In this document: positions 36,643 to 47,065 of the stretch, piece after piece
Position numbering within the stretch: position 1 is the first letter of the stretch
Layout: each line of letters opens with the position of its first letter
From: Cymbidium sinense
Taxonomy: Eukaryota; Streptophyta; Magnoliopsida; Asparagales; Orchidaceae
NCBI GenBank assembly: GCA_021442155.1
Contig: CM038215.1
Span: forward strand, 208,686,982-208,750,981
DNA: 64,000 nt
Direction: 5' to 3'
Program-made: the position numbers and the translations under genes
Notes under the pieces: model-generated
Told to the model about the DNA's origin: nothing
Database searches by the model: none
The model's input: only the letters and a program-made list of their open reading frames with translations

Positions 36643-37200
36643 GTTCCTCTCTCCATCTTTAGTATTCAATCATCATCTCCAAGTATTGGTAAGTGGACTT
36701 GTATTTTATATAAGTTCAAGACTATCATTCTTTTCGTTAGACAACTTGCTTATTTCATCCTTAAGCAAGGGTGGCCAACATCCTTTAGGTTTTAGGACTT
36801 CACTCCAAGTAGGTCTAAAACTCCTATTAGACCTCCAATAGGTTAAAAAATTTAACTAAAGAAATCACCCAAAAATAAATCAAACAAAATCAAGAACCTC
36901 TTACCACTAGCTTGGTAAAGTAAGGTTCGTTTAACTTTTTTAAAAAATCTTAATGAAGTTCGAAAGAAAAGCAGATAAATTCCTCTCCAAAATTCCATAC
37001 CTCTCTAACATACACATGAACCCCATTTAACATAATCATATTTGTTAAATGAGGGTTCCAATTCAAAGTCAAAAGTCAAGTCAACAACAATCAAAGAAAA
37101 AGTCTAATCCTATGTCCTTTTCTTTTCTAATAATAAAGAAGAAACCCTAGTTCTCTTTTCCTTCAAGCAACCAGTGATCATGTCTATTAGGAAGCTCATT
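36643..37200 (+). other. E1 5' leader
   Basis: Non-coding. The stretch 36,645-36,870 is clearly homologous to 53,820-54,020 of E2 (CCTCTCTCCATCTTT, TTATTTCATCCTTAAG, CCAACATC-TTTAGGTTTTAGGAC). A single strong hairpin lies at 37019-37057: arms AACCCCATTTAACA and TGTTAAATGAGGGTT, loop of ten bases. It corresponds to the last unit of the hairpin array in E2 (56123-56155). E2's leader is about 2 kb longer because of the array. Confidence 0.6.
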
Positions 37201-37219
37201 TTCTCTTTTCTTTTGGGTA

Positions 37220-38990
37220 TGGATTTGGCCATGGATTAGACCATACTCACCTTGGCTCCCATCATCAAGTTTTGATTGGGCTTTGAGCATTTCAGGGTTA
37301 CCTATGAGTGATCTGCCCTCAACAATATTAGTAGGGAGGAGGTGGCTGATAAGAAGCCACTTTTACAGTTTGATATCAAGATATCGAGTTTCCATCCCTC
37401 AAGAGAAAGGCTTTAGCGGTTCCCCTGGCATGAGTACCATCTATACCTGCCACAGCTTCAGTTAGGACTTGCACTGCCTTTAGAGTAGCCCCAGTCTTTA
37501 AGGGAAAGTCTATCCTAGCTTTTGAAATAGTCTCTCCTACTTTTAAGATCGATTCTAGCTCATCTCTTGCACTGTTAACCAAGACTCAGCACTCTAACAA
37601 GAATAGGAAAATTAAAAGGCATTACGAGCACATGGATATGTAGGTTGACGAGGCCTCCCATATAGCTGAGGAGGGATCTATCCATGAGACCTCTCCCCTT
37701 CTTGGTGGTAGTGGGTTTTACCCCCTTTCACTTGTAGAGGGAGAGGAGGATGTCAAAAAGATTGCAGCATCACCCCCATGATCTATGAAATATTAGACAC
37801 CAGATAGGGAGAGGAGGAAGCCTTATGCTGGCATAAGTTTTGTGCTTAAGAGAGTAGGGAGAGTCCACGGATGCTCTTAGTTTGCTACCTTGCATGATTT
37901 GAGATGAGTGATCCCTAGGAGTGTTAGGGATCAGATCTACTAGGAGAGGGCCACAGAGGCTAAGGTTGCAGCCCAAGTGGGAAAGAGAGACAAAAGGTGG
38001 TTTTCTAGTTAGTCAGTAGCCTCAGCTTTGATTGACCATTCTTATCGGTGGACTGATAGAGCCTTTCATTTTGACAGGATAGTACTCACTAGTTCCAGTC
38101 GTAGGAAGAGATCTTCGGTGGAGAGGCAGCCGGTGTCACTACCTTTACACTGCTCCACTCACCGACCACCATCACCCATTCATGTGCCATCATCTGAAGT
38201 GCCTACCACATACCACAAGCCAACATATAGAGAGAAAGCATCCCCCTTGGTGATACAATTACATCCTAAGGACCACACTTCATCTACCCCACTTGTTGAG
38301 GTGAGGTCGAGCTCCGCTGCTCGACCTTCCATCCCAACGTGGAGAAGAAGTAGTGGCGGCCCAAGAGCATCATAGTCGTTCCACCACCATAATCGGAAGA
38401 GAAGGAAGGAGAAGATACCAGGTTGACTCCCATGGTTATTGAGCTAGTTAGAGATAGTTCTCATTTTTCCTAGAACATCCAAGGCATCACTTCTTAGAGC
38501 ACAACCCAGTTGTGAGTCACCACTCAACACACATCCCAGTAGTGCTGGGGCAGGTGGATGATAGATCTTTGGAGGAGTTTTGGAAGACTATCATGTTGCG
38601 GTGAGGCAGATAGTTGGAGATGATCAGTCTAATCAAGAAGAGGGTATGGTAGACTTCAATGCTGATGAAGATTACCTTTTGGATGACATTACTGAAGTCC
38701 ATACAGTAGATACCTGAAGATCCTTGCATAGGGAGAAACCTAGCTAGGAAGCTCAAGGTGCTGCAATTGAGGAAGCTAAGGCATCAAACTCAACTCAACG
38801 CCTCCTCCAAAATATCAAACTCAAAGATGATCAGATTGATAGGATGGAGAGAAGGGTAGAAGAGTTGATGGTAGTGATCTTAACATTGCAAAACCAAGCA
38901 CCTATCTTACAAGCCATTCTTATCAAGGCTGACAGACATGAGCTAGTGCACGTCCTAGATCATCCCAAGAGTACGTCCTATGGATGAGGA
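37220..38990 (+). pseudogene. E1 upstream ORF region before gag (ORF1-like or gag N-terminus), broken
   Basis: Several plus-strand frames with stops are homologous to 56,320-58,090 of E2. The best piece is 38028-38375 (115 aa), Ser/Pro-rich, matching E2 around 57,080-57,440 (shared PLPHCSTH-PPSP-HV-SS pattern). Around 38,760-38,940 the translation is a likely coiled coil rich in K, E, D, Q and L (…LKDDQIDRMERRVEELM…), next to the gag domain. I do not recognise a family. Some Ogre/Tat elements carry an extra ORF before gag; whether this is that ORF or a long gag N-terminus cannot be decided from broken copies. Confidence 0.5.
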
Positions 38991-39029
38991 TGTTGGTAGT
39001 TTGCATAGAAAGGTAACTGATAGTACCTC

Positions 39030-39600
39030 CATGCATGGAAAGGATATCAAGCAGATGGTTGAACAACAAGTGAAGGAAGCATTGGCACAAGTCTGAGGAA
39101 GCTCATCGGTTTTAAAAGGTAGACCTTACCCGAAAGAATTTGAAGTAGTTCAATACCCCAATGGTTTTGTGCTAGTTGTTGCAATGTCGGTGGTAGTGAC
39201 AATTTACTTTTCTGGCAATTTGTCAGTAGCCTTTCTAGAGTGGCATTTGATTGGTACGTCAAACTACCCAAAGGTTCGGTGAAGTCCTTTGTAGATTTAG
39301 AGCTACACTTCATCAAGAGATTTGTAGAAGCTCATCAAAGGATAAATGTAGGGGACCTCATCGTAGAAAATCAAAAACTCAATGAGTCACTTGTTGATTA
39401 TATTCTTAGATGGTGAAACCTAAGCATGAAATGTGAACCACAGCTATAAGAGCAGCATGTCGTTGAGATTATTTTTAAGAATATCCATGGCCCAGTCACC
39501 TTCATGCTCAAGGGCTTTACCATAAAGACATTTAAGAAACTAATCAACATGGCGGCTAACCTACAAGAGGAAGCCAAACATTTACCCATCTCAGACTAGT
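39030..39600 (+). pseudogene. E1 gag (retrotransposon capsid domain), broken
   Basis: Plus-strand translation gives PYPKEFEVVQYPNGF at the start, then a gap of about 100 bp relative to E2, then CCNVGGSDNLLFWQFVSSL, FDWY, FVDLELHFIKRFV and ESLVDYILRW. This is the capsid-like Retrotrans_gag pattern of Ty3/gypsy elements, with the W/F-rich helices and the 'L..F..RF' segment. There are stops at about 39,101 and 39,415. Gag would form the virus-like particle around the element RNA. Confidence 0.7.
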
Positions 39601-39829
39601 CATCTAAGCCCAAGCAATAGAAGGTGTTTGAGAAGAAGCCAGGGATAGTAGTGGCAATTGATAAGAGGAAGCAGCTAGTGAGAATAATTTGAGAGACCCA
39701 GAGTTCAGCTACCTCCACTCCTACCTCCTCTTCCACTACCTCGGCCACCATAAAGGCCATAATAGCGGCATACACAGTAGCGCTATCAGTATCCACCACT
39801 AGGTATCTATTTTTTACCTACTCTTGTCG

Positions 39830-40400
39830 ACAAACTCAATAAGCCATACTTATTCAAAAGGGAGGTAGTCAGGAAGATTTTCAAGAACTTTCTTAAGAAG
39901 CCTGATTTCCACCTATCTGAGCCTTAGAAGCCGAAGGAAGTAGGTAGGAGTGATCCTAACTACTTCCCCTACCACTGCATGCTAGGTTATGTCGTAGAGG
40001 AATACTTAACATTCAATGACTGGCTTTAGCATAGTTATAAGTTAGAAGCCATAGTTATCCCTAAAGAATACTTAGTAGAATAACCTTATGGTTCTATTAA
40101 AGTAATCTTTGAAGATACACCTAATCCTCTTAAGACAAAAGAAGGTTGGGATATCTCATTATCCCGTACCTCTAAAAAAATTATTTCTAAAATCAAGAAA
40201 CTTTATCTGCAGGTGCCTGTCTCAGCTCAGACATCCAACACCAAGGAAGGTTTGCCAGTTGTGAGGGACAACATGGGGAGGGTGGAAGCCTAATAGTAGC
40301 AGCAGCCTTTACATGCCTGGGATAATTCCATAGCGCAACCATAGTCCGAATCCAGCATCCTTCCTTCCACTGTCACAACTATTACTTCTACTAGCTCCTC
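39830..40400 (+). pseudogene. E1 region between gag and protease (zinc-binding-like segment), broken
   Basis: The frame carries KPYLFKREVVRKIFKNFLKKP, then 'SDPNYFPYHCMLGYVVEEYLTF', which matches the 'YC.yH…sHpTedC' segment found after gag in Tat polyproteins, and then IVIPKEYL. Stops interrupt it. The E2 homologue is 58,960-59,220. In intact elements this segment is thought to act like a nucleic-acid-binding knuckle; here the Cys/His pattern is incomplete. Confidence 0.5.
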
Positions 40401-40409
40401 ATCATAAGC

Positions 40410-40931
40410 GTGAGCATTATATCTGTGGATGAGGGCACCAAGCCACTTACACCACTCACTTTACTTGAATTCTACTTTGTACCACCTCCAAAATCAAAGA
40501 AATTAATGAAGAAGAACAATTATGCTTACATCTTGTCTATCTTTGATGATCTCAGTGATTTTATTCTTATAGATAGCTCTCCAATTCATAATAATAATAA
40601 TCTAAATAATTTTAGTCAATCTCACTCTGATTCAAAAATAGATTGCCCTTTTCTGAATCTTCAGGGTTCACCACTTAAGATTGATTTGGAGTCTTCTGAC
40701 TCCGATGATCCTTTAGGAGAAGCTATAAGTATACTCAATAAGAAAGTAGAACTTTCCATAAGCTCCTCATCACAAGAAGCCACTCAAATCAACCTTCGAA
40801 GTGGTAAAGTTCTACCTCCTAGGGTAGCACCTCAAGAGAAGGTAAACTGGTCATTAGTTCCAGTGGCAGATAGTCCCTCCACAAGATGCTCCATCTATAT
40901 ATATGCTTATGGAGGACCAACCCAAAGTTGA
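40410..40931 (+). pseudogene. E1 polyprotein linker ORF (173 aa) before protease
   Basis: Open frame with the conserved Tat-like phrase TPLTLLEFYFVPPPKSKKL near its start, an Asn/Ser/Asp-rich middle (low complexity, IHNNNNLNNFSQS), and INLRSGKVLPPR near the end. The E2 counterpart (59431-59805) has DKGTKSLTPLTLLDFYFVPP. No enzyme motif is present. It overlaps the protease frame by 29 bp in a different frame, so a frameshift lies between 40,903 and 40,931. The apparent start codon has no significance, since intact elements translate one polyprotein. Confidence 0.55.
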
Positions 40932-41580
40932 CTACAACGTCCTAGAACACCTGATAAAGTTTCTAGCTATGTTAAGCATATATGATGCCTTTATCTTATC
41001 CAAAGAGATGAGAGAATCACTAGTTAAAGAACTATTTAACCCCAAAATATGCTTAGTTCAGTTGGCCACTACTAATCTGGCTGGAGATGAAGCATGCTTT
41101 TCAAAGAAAGTTCTAGGAGTCACATTCTCAGATGAGGACCTACTTCTAGGGACGATAAAGCATAACCGTCTGCTCTACATCACCATAGATGTTGGCAAGT
41201 TCAGGCTATCTAGAGTGTTGGTTGATCCAGGTGCATCATTAAATATTATGAGTCTAAGAACCCTCACCTACTTAAGGATTGACATCTCTAAACTCCAAGC
41301 GAAGAAGATGATGTTGAAAAGATTCAATGAACAAGGCGCAAAGGCCTTAGGCTCCATAATGTTTCCTTTGGAGATAGATGATTGGAAGACAGAAGCCAAG
41401 TTTCACTTAATAGATTCAGATACATCTTTCAATGTGTTGCTAAGGCAGCCTTGGATACATGAGAACAACATGGTTCCATCCTCCCTACATCAATGCATCA
41501 AGTTCATTAGGAGTGGAATCGAGTATTGTGTCAAAGGAGATCTCAAGCCATTTATAATACACAAGGTCGGGATATATTAG
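40903..41580 (+). CDS. E1 aspartic protease domain of the pol polyprotein (225-aa open frame)
   Basis: The longest clean frame in E1. The retropepsin active site is seen as VLVDPGASLNIM (residues about 105-116), followed by a hydrophobic strand (FPLEI) and the C-terminal SFNVLLRQPWIHE near residues 175-187, where the family has 'LLGRPW'. Retropepsins of Ty3/gypsy elements cut the gag-pol polyprotein; they work as dimers. The upstream 90 residues (LSIYDAFILSKEMRESLV…) are the usual Tat pre-protease segment. G-to-R/Q change in LLGRPW is a departure from the family. It is open by survival rather than as an independent gene. Confidence 0.75.
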   Translation: MLMEDQPKVDYNVLEHLIKFLAMLSIYDAFILSKEMRESLVKELFNPKICLVQLATTNLAGDEACFSKKVLGVTFSDEDLLLGTIKHNRLLYITIDVGKFRLSRVLVDPGASLNIMSLRTLTYLRIDISKLQAKKMMLKRFNEQGAKALGSIMFPLEIDDWKTEAKFHLIDSDTSFNVLLRQPWIHENNMVPSSLHQCIKFIRSGIEYCVKGDLKPFIIHKVGIY

Positions 41581-41581
41581 G

Positions 41582-42440
41582 ATGCAGCCTATTACCTCCC
41601 TAAGAAAAAAAATATCTTCTCTTGTGAACTTCATCAAAATGAAAAAGAAAAAGATAAAAAAGAAAGAGAAAGAAAGAAAAGAAAAAGAAAATGAAAATGA
41701 AAAGGAGAAGAAAAGGGAACGAGAAGAAGTTCTTAGGGAGGATATAGAGCCTAATATTAGATTCCACCCAAAATTTATTACTCTATTCAAACAAGTGGGG
41801 AGGATGGCCTGACCTCCACTAGGAGAAAGAAGAGGCAAGTCCAAAGGGAGCCCCAGAGGTGGAAGACCTTTATACCTACCACCTACCAGGAGATTCATCC
41901 CAGCATCCAAGAGTACACCTTCTATCTACATAGACATAGAATCTAGTTCAAAGGACGAGTCTTATGTAGTTAGCATGCTAGCCAGCTCTCTTCATCAGCA
42001 GATCCCGTTAAAGGTGACACTAGAGCCCAACAGTGATAAAGACTAGGTTCCTAAGCAAAGTATGAGTGTTATAACTCTCTCTTATGTGAAGGTGTTAGAT
42101 AGTAGATGGGTGCCTTAGCTCTAACCCCACTTTACTCATAAAAAGTTGAGGGTTTGATAGTTAAAGAAGCCACCAAAGTATGTGCAAATACCAAGCCCTA
42201 AAGGTTTTATCCATGAGCAACATCCATAAGCTGAGAAGTTGATGTAGTGCTTGAGGATGAAACATTTCAAGAATTAATATAATTACCTTTTAATTAGTAC
42301 TTAGCTTGTGTTCTTAACTTAACAAAGAGAGGTCTAATTCCACATACATAGTCTAAGCATAGGTTAGAGTACTTTGAAATATTATGGGGCAACAAATGAA
42401 AGAATTCTCAATCAAGACCAGGACTAGGCTTTGGTACAAT
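41582..42440 (+). pseudogene. E1 linker between protease and RT with a purine-rich expansion
   Basis: The 76-aa open frame at 41582-41812 encodes about 35 residues that are almost only K, E, R and N, from an all-purine run at about 41,638-41,735. It starts directly after the protease stop. E2 has no such run at the homologous place (60,600-60,700). The remainder to 42,440 is broken but alignable to 60,700-61,320 of E2 (phrases such as 'IDLESSS-DES'). Confidence 0.55.
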
Positions 42441-43570
42441 GGGCTTAGTCGACGATGATGATTATTTCCTGGTCATCACTAATCATTTGGAATCTGATAA
42501 ATTCTTTTCAAATCATATTAACTCATATGAGGAGGTGTGCTTAGAAACTTCAGATGATTCAGATATCTCTATATCAAAGAAATCAAAGAAATCAAAGAAA
42601 TCAACTTGGGAACTGAAGATAATCCACGCTCAACGTACATCAGTTCCTTATTGAATGAATCTAAAACCAATGACTTAGTTAGGCTACTCACTGAGTTTAA
42701 AGACCGCTTTGCATGTAGTTATGAAGAGATACTCAGATTAGCTCTGGATGTAGTAGTTCATAAACTAATGATACAGCCTGATGCTAACCCCATCAAGCAA
42801 GCTCCTAGATGCATACGATTGGACATTAAACAACATGTCATTTTCATAGTCAAGAAATTGATCGATGCTGGTTTCATCTAAGAGGAAAAATATCCCACCT
42901 GATTGGCAAGCATCATTCCAATTAAGAAGAAGAATGATCAAATTCACATATGTGTCAATTTTAGGGATCTTCATAAGGCATATTCAAAAGATGAATTTGC
43001 ACTACCGATACTCGAACTGATGGTGGACATTGCCTCATCTCATGTAGTCTTCTCTTTCATAGATGGTTCATCTGGATATAACCAAATAAAGATGGAACCT
43101 GAAGATGAAAAGAAAACTACTTTTAGAACCCCGATCAAAATTTATTGTTATAAGGTCATGCTTTTTAGGCTTAAAAATTCTAGCGCCACACACCAATGGG
43201 TCATGACTTGAATCTTCAATGAACTCATTGATCACCAAAGTCAAATGTTACATCGATAATCTCATGGTCAAAAAAAAAAAGGAAGACTATCTCATTAACT
43301 TGAGAGTAGTTTTTGAACGGTTAAGGCAATACAACCTTAAAATGAACCCTCTGAAGTGTGCATTCGAAGTATCTTCATGGAAGTTTCTTGAGTTTGTTGT
43401 CTGACACCGCCAGATTGAAATCAACCTAGAGAAGATTAAAGGGATATTAGAAATGCCACCCTTTGAATGTCTAACCCAACTCAAATTATTCCAAGGGCGG
43501 TTAGCATATCTAAGACTCTTGATATCCAACCTATCAGGCAGATGTCAACCATTCTCCACACTGGTCAAGA
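42440..43570 (+). pseudogene. E1 reverse transcriptase, broken
   Basis: 42606-42881 carries the RT entry segment (PIKQAPR…). 42903-43211 carries fingers and palm: VNFRDLHKAY, LPILELMVD, FSFIDGSSGYNQIKM (first catalytic Asp) and a phrase equivalent to 'FGLKN'. 43219-43404 carries KCYIDNLMV, where the family has YVDD, so the last catalytic Asp is Asn, followed by NLKMNPLKCAF. In-frame stops are at 42879 and 42900, and the frame changes between 43,211 and 43,219. The thumb continues to about 43,570. The enzyme would be dead even without the stops. Confidence 0.8.
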
Positions 43571-44110
43571 AGGATGCCAAGTTCAAGTAGGATGACAAAT
43601 GCCAACATGCATTTGAAAGCATCAAGCAAATCTCATGACGCTGCTAGTTCTAACTGCCCTTATCTTAGGCAAACCACTGATACTCTACACCATAACATTA
43701 GACAACTCCCTCGATGCTTTATTAGCCCAAGCCAACAATGAGGAAAAAGAGAATGCACTCTACTATCTAAGTTGTCGTCTGATACCTGCTGAGGCAAATT
43801 ATCTGCCCATTGAGAAGCATTGCCTAGCTCTAATCTTCATAGCCTAGAAGCTACGACATTATATGCTCTCTTATAAAGTAAACTTAATTTCTAAAGTCAA
43901 TCCATTACAATATCTCATGACATGGCTAACACTATCTAGATAGTTGGCACGATGGTCCATGATTTTATCATAGTTTGACATCGCATTCATACCCCTCTGT
44001 GCGGTGAAAGGACAAGCACTCACAGATTTCTTAGCGGCTCATTCACTTCCAGCAAATTGTCTACTCAACGATGATCTCCTGATGAACAAATCATGAACTT
44101 AGGGGATACA
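43570..44110 (+). pseudogene. E1 RNase H, broken
   Basis: Recognised by LLAQANNEEKENALYYLS and IEKHCLALIFIA in 43635-43847, then KLRHYMLSYKVNLI and, near 44,000-44,060, the conserved VKGQALTDFLA phrase that ends the connection in Tat elements. Stops and frameshifts at several places. In intact elements this domain removes the RNA template during reverse transcription. In Tat elements it is often degenerate, and the following aRNH is thought to supply activity. Confidence 0.7.
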
Positions 44111-44560
44111 AGCATTCACCACTGGGAGATTTACTTTGATGGTGTGGCTTTCTCCAAAAAACATGAAGAACCATAATCCACTTTCCCAAGTAAGTAGGGG
44201 TAGGGATAGTCCTCCTTATACTAGATAGTGATATAATGAGAATCTAATATCATCTATCTAAGCCTTGCACCAAAAACAAAGTTGAATATGAGGCTCTGAT
44301 TATCAGTTTAGAGTTAGCTATCTCGCTAGGAATTCAAAATAACAACATCTTTGGGGATTCATAGCTAGTCGTCATCCAAATCGCTAGGTCCTATAAGGTC
44401 TTGAAGCCCAAACTCCATCACTACCACAAGCAAACCATTGAGTTACTAGCCCAAATCATAGAAGTCACAATCTACAAAATCCCTCGAAGAGAGAATGTCA
44501 TAGCTTATGCCTTAGCCAAGCTTACTAAAGAGTTGGCATGTCCAAGAGATGAGTCCATAT
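44110..44560 (+). pseudogene. E1 second (archaeal-type) RNase H, broken
   Basis: Begins near HHWEIYFDGVAF (44,117-44,152), whose FDG carries the first catalytic Asp of the aRNH fold. Pieces follow that correspond to 'NNEAEYEAL' (around 44,280), 'NIFGDS' (around 44,345-44,365) and 'ENVIAYALAKL' (44,491-44,523), the last equivalent to the family's 'N..ADALAKLA'. Multiple stops. This extra RNase H is the hallmark of the Tat lineage. Confidence 0.7.
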
Positions 44561-45907
44561 AAATAGAGGTCCACAATAGACAAATCCAGACTCTTATTGA
44601 TGTTAAACTCATCGACAAATACTCTCTCAAAGGGGATGTTATCATTACCAAAAAGGATGAAAAACTAGATTGGAGGCAACCCTTCATCGATTACCTAAAT
44701 AAAGGAAAATTACCTCAAGAGAAATCTCAAGCACATCAAGTGAAGTAAAGGGCACTCTCCTACGCCCTCATGGCTGGTGTCTTATATCAACGATCCTTCA
44801 ATCATATGTGGTTACATTATTTAGACAAACATGAAGCCCATAAGATCATGACCAAGGTGCACTCAGGACTATGCGGAGCTCATCAATCCGTCCCAAGATG
44901 AAAGCCAAAATCAAAAGACTATTGTATTACTGGCCGATGATGATCACGGATTGCATGGACATAGCAAAGTGATACCACCAATGCCAAGTACATGGAGTGG
45001 TCTTACACCAACAACCCAACATTCTGCATCCAACATTGCCCTCATAGCCATTTGTGTGTTTGGGGGCACCGAGATAGTGGGTTTGATCGATCCTCCTTCA
45101 TTAAAGAGTCATCGGTTCATTCTTGCAACTATAGACTACTTCTTCAAGTGGCGGAGGTGATTCTTCTCATGGAAGTTAAAGTCAGCATGTGGTCCAATTT
45201 TTTAGAAATCATATTGCGTATAGATTTGGGGTACCCACTAAATCATATTTGATAATGGTACTACCTTCAAGAGCACTGAAATCAACAATTGCGCCCGAAG
45301 ACACAATGTAAATTGGAGGTACTCCACCACCTACTACCCATGGGAAAACAGTTTAGCAGAAGCCTTAAACAAAACTCTCATCTAAATACTCAAGAAGATG
45401 CTCAATGATAACAAGTGATAGTGGCATGAGCAGTTAGTTAAAGCCTTATGGGCTTATTGCACTACTTATAGAACTCCAATCCGATTTACCCCATTCTCCT
45501 TAGTGTATGGGTTTAAAGCCGTTCTACCATTAGAAGTTTATCTCCCATCACCGGATAGCTATGGGTAGTAAAAACACATCTGAACAAAATGCCAAGCTAA
45601 GGTTAGAAGTACTCGATGGTTTAGAATAGAGACATTTGCAAGCATGCCAGAACCTCAAGTTGTACAAAGCAAATAAGGTTCAAGCTCATAACAAGTTAGT
45701 CTGTCTTAGAGCTTTTTGAGTTGGAGAGCTTGTTTTATTTCTAAGGAGGCCAATTATTGTTCATCACAAGATGGGAGGAAAGTTGAACCTACTTGGGAAG
45801 GCCCTTTCGCCATAGAAAAGGCCTACCAAGGTGGATCATACCAACTTATAAATCACAAAGGTGAATGTCCGATACTTCCGTTCAATGGGGTTTACCTAAA
45901 GAAATAA
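44560..45907 (+). pseudogene. E1 integrase, broken
   Basis: Zinc-binding HHCC: the 'VHSGLCGAHQS' segment at about 44,859-44,891 and the Cys pair (YHQCQVHG-like) around 44,970-44,995, in different frames. The core is split over frames between 45,050 and 45,560, with 'LNKTLI', 'WAYCTTYRTPIRFTPFSLVYG' near 45,440-45,510 marking its end. The C-terminal GPF module is clear in 45716-45907 (EPTWEGPFAIEKAYQGGSYQL…NGVYLKK). Integrase joins the cDNA to host DNA, giving the 5-bp duplications seen at LTR-c and LTR-d. The true end of the pol frame is at 45907. Confidence 0.75.
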
Positions 45908-47065
45908 TATGCATGAATAATGTGAAAAATAATCTCCCATCAATAAAAATTCATTTTAATCAAATTTCTCTCCAAATTAAAATACCTATAATTACCAGAT
46001 CTTCTCAATGTGTTTAAGGTAGGTATAAGAGAACTTAAGTAGCATCCTATCCCTCATTAGCACATCACAAACACAAAGTGACACACCAACACAAATCCAA
46101 ATACTTCAGGCTACTTTGAGTCAAGATAAGACCCCTAGCTATCCTCACTCAGTAGCTGCTCTAGGTCAGGCTTGATCCAGTACTTAGCTAGTGTGTCTCC
46201 CTAGTGGTATTTTCAGTTTAGGAGGATGTGAGGCCCTGTACTTTCTTCTTAGCTTGACCGCTACAAACTGATGAGTGCCTAGTTAGTGTGGTATGTCTTA
46301 TTGCATGACCAATAAGTTACCCTGATGGTTGGCTTTATTTAAGAGGATGTGAGTCCCTTAGCTTTCTTCTTGAACTAGCCACCATGCATTGACTAGGTCT
46401 AAGTTTATATTTAAGGATTAGGATAAGACCTCTAGTGGCTCCTCTTCCTCTTGACTACTCCAAGCTTGGGTTCAGTCCTTCTTTGTGATTCCCCACTTAG
46501 TAGTCTCCCTAGGTCAGATAATAGATATCTAGCCGATGATAAACTATCCCGATGATCAGTTTTGCTTAGGAAGATGTGAGTCCCCAATGCTTTCTTTCTA
46601 GATTGATCATCACAAACTGACAGACACCTTAGGTTGGCTGGCATTTGCTTTGTTGATAACAACCCACCTCTTGGATAACATCGCTCTGGCAGATGCGAGT
46701 CCCTGCACTTTCTCCCTTTGCTGGCCACCGTATACCTACATGATTTATATTTAAAGGATTAGGATAAGACCCCTAAAGGCACCTTCTTTGTGGGAATCTT
46801 AGTTGGATTACATCTTTATGACCCCATCTAGAGATGACCTGAGTTACTATTGGATTGGACAGTTTCCCTTTCCTAGTAACCACCCCTATCATTGGAAGCT
46901 CTGTACTGCGGATGTACAAACTATCCCTTGGACCAGTAAATATAAGATAGGCTAAAGCCCCTGTGGCTCCTTCTTAGTGCAGCCCCTCGTAAACCAACAG
47001 GGTTCATGCTAAACAAACCAATAAACAAATAAAATAACATCACTTCTGGATTAGGATAATACCCC
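45908..47065 (+). repeat. E1 3' untranslated tail with imperfect repeats
   Basis: Homologous in inverted orientation to E0's tail (21812-23874). Units with the phrase GATGTGAGTCCC and a following CTTTCTTCT-like phrase occur near 46,220, 46,340, 46,570 and 46,690. The open frame at 46728-46432 on the minus strand is antisense to the element and has a counterpart in E0 (23157-23393 plus) only because the repeats are shared. No purine-rich tract stands out just before the LTR at 47066. Confidence 0.65.

Noticed and set aside
41485..41910. 141-aa minus-strand frame with a long F/S run, membrane-like
   Set aside because: It is the antisense of the all-purine run and of the protease end; the sense strand carries the recognised pol domains.
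46432..46728. 98-aa minus-strand frame in the E1 tail, similar to the plus-strand frame 23157-23393 in E0
   Set aside because: The similarity comes from the shared tail repeats; the frame is antisense to each element, has no domain and is not kept in the other units.
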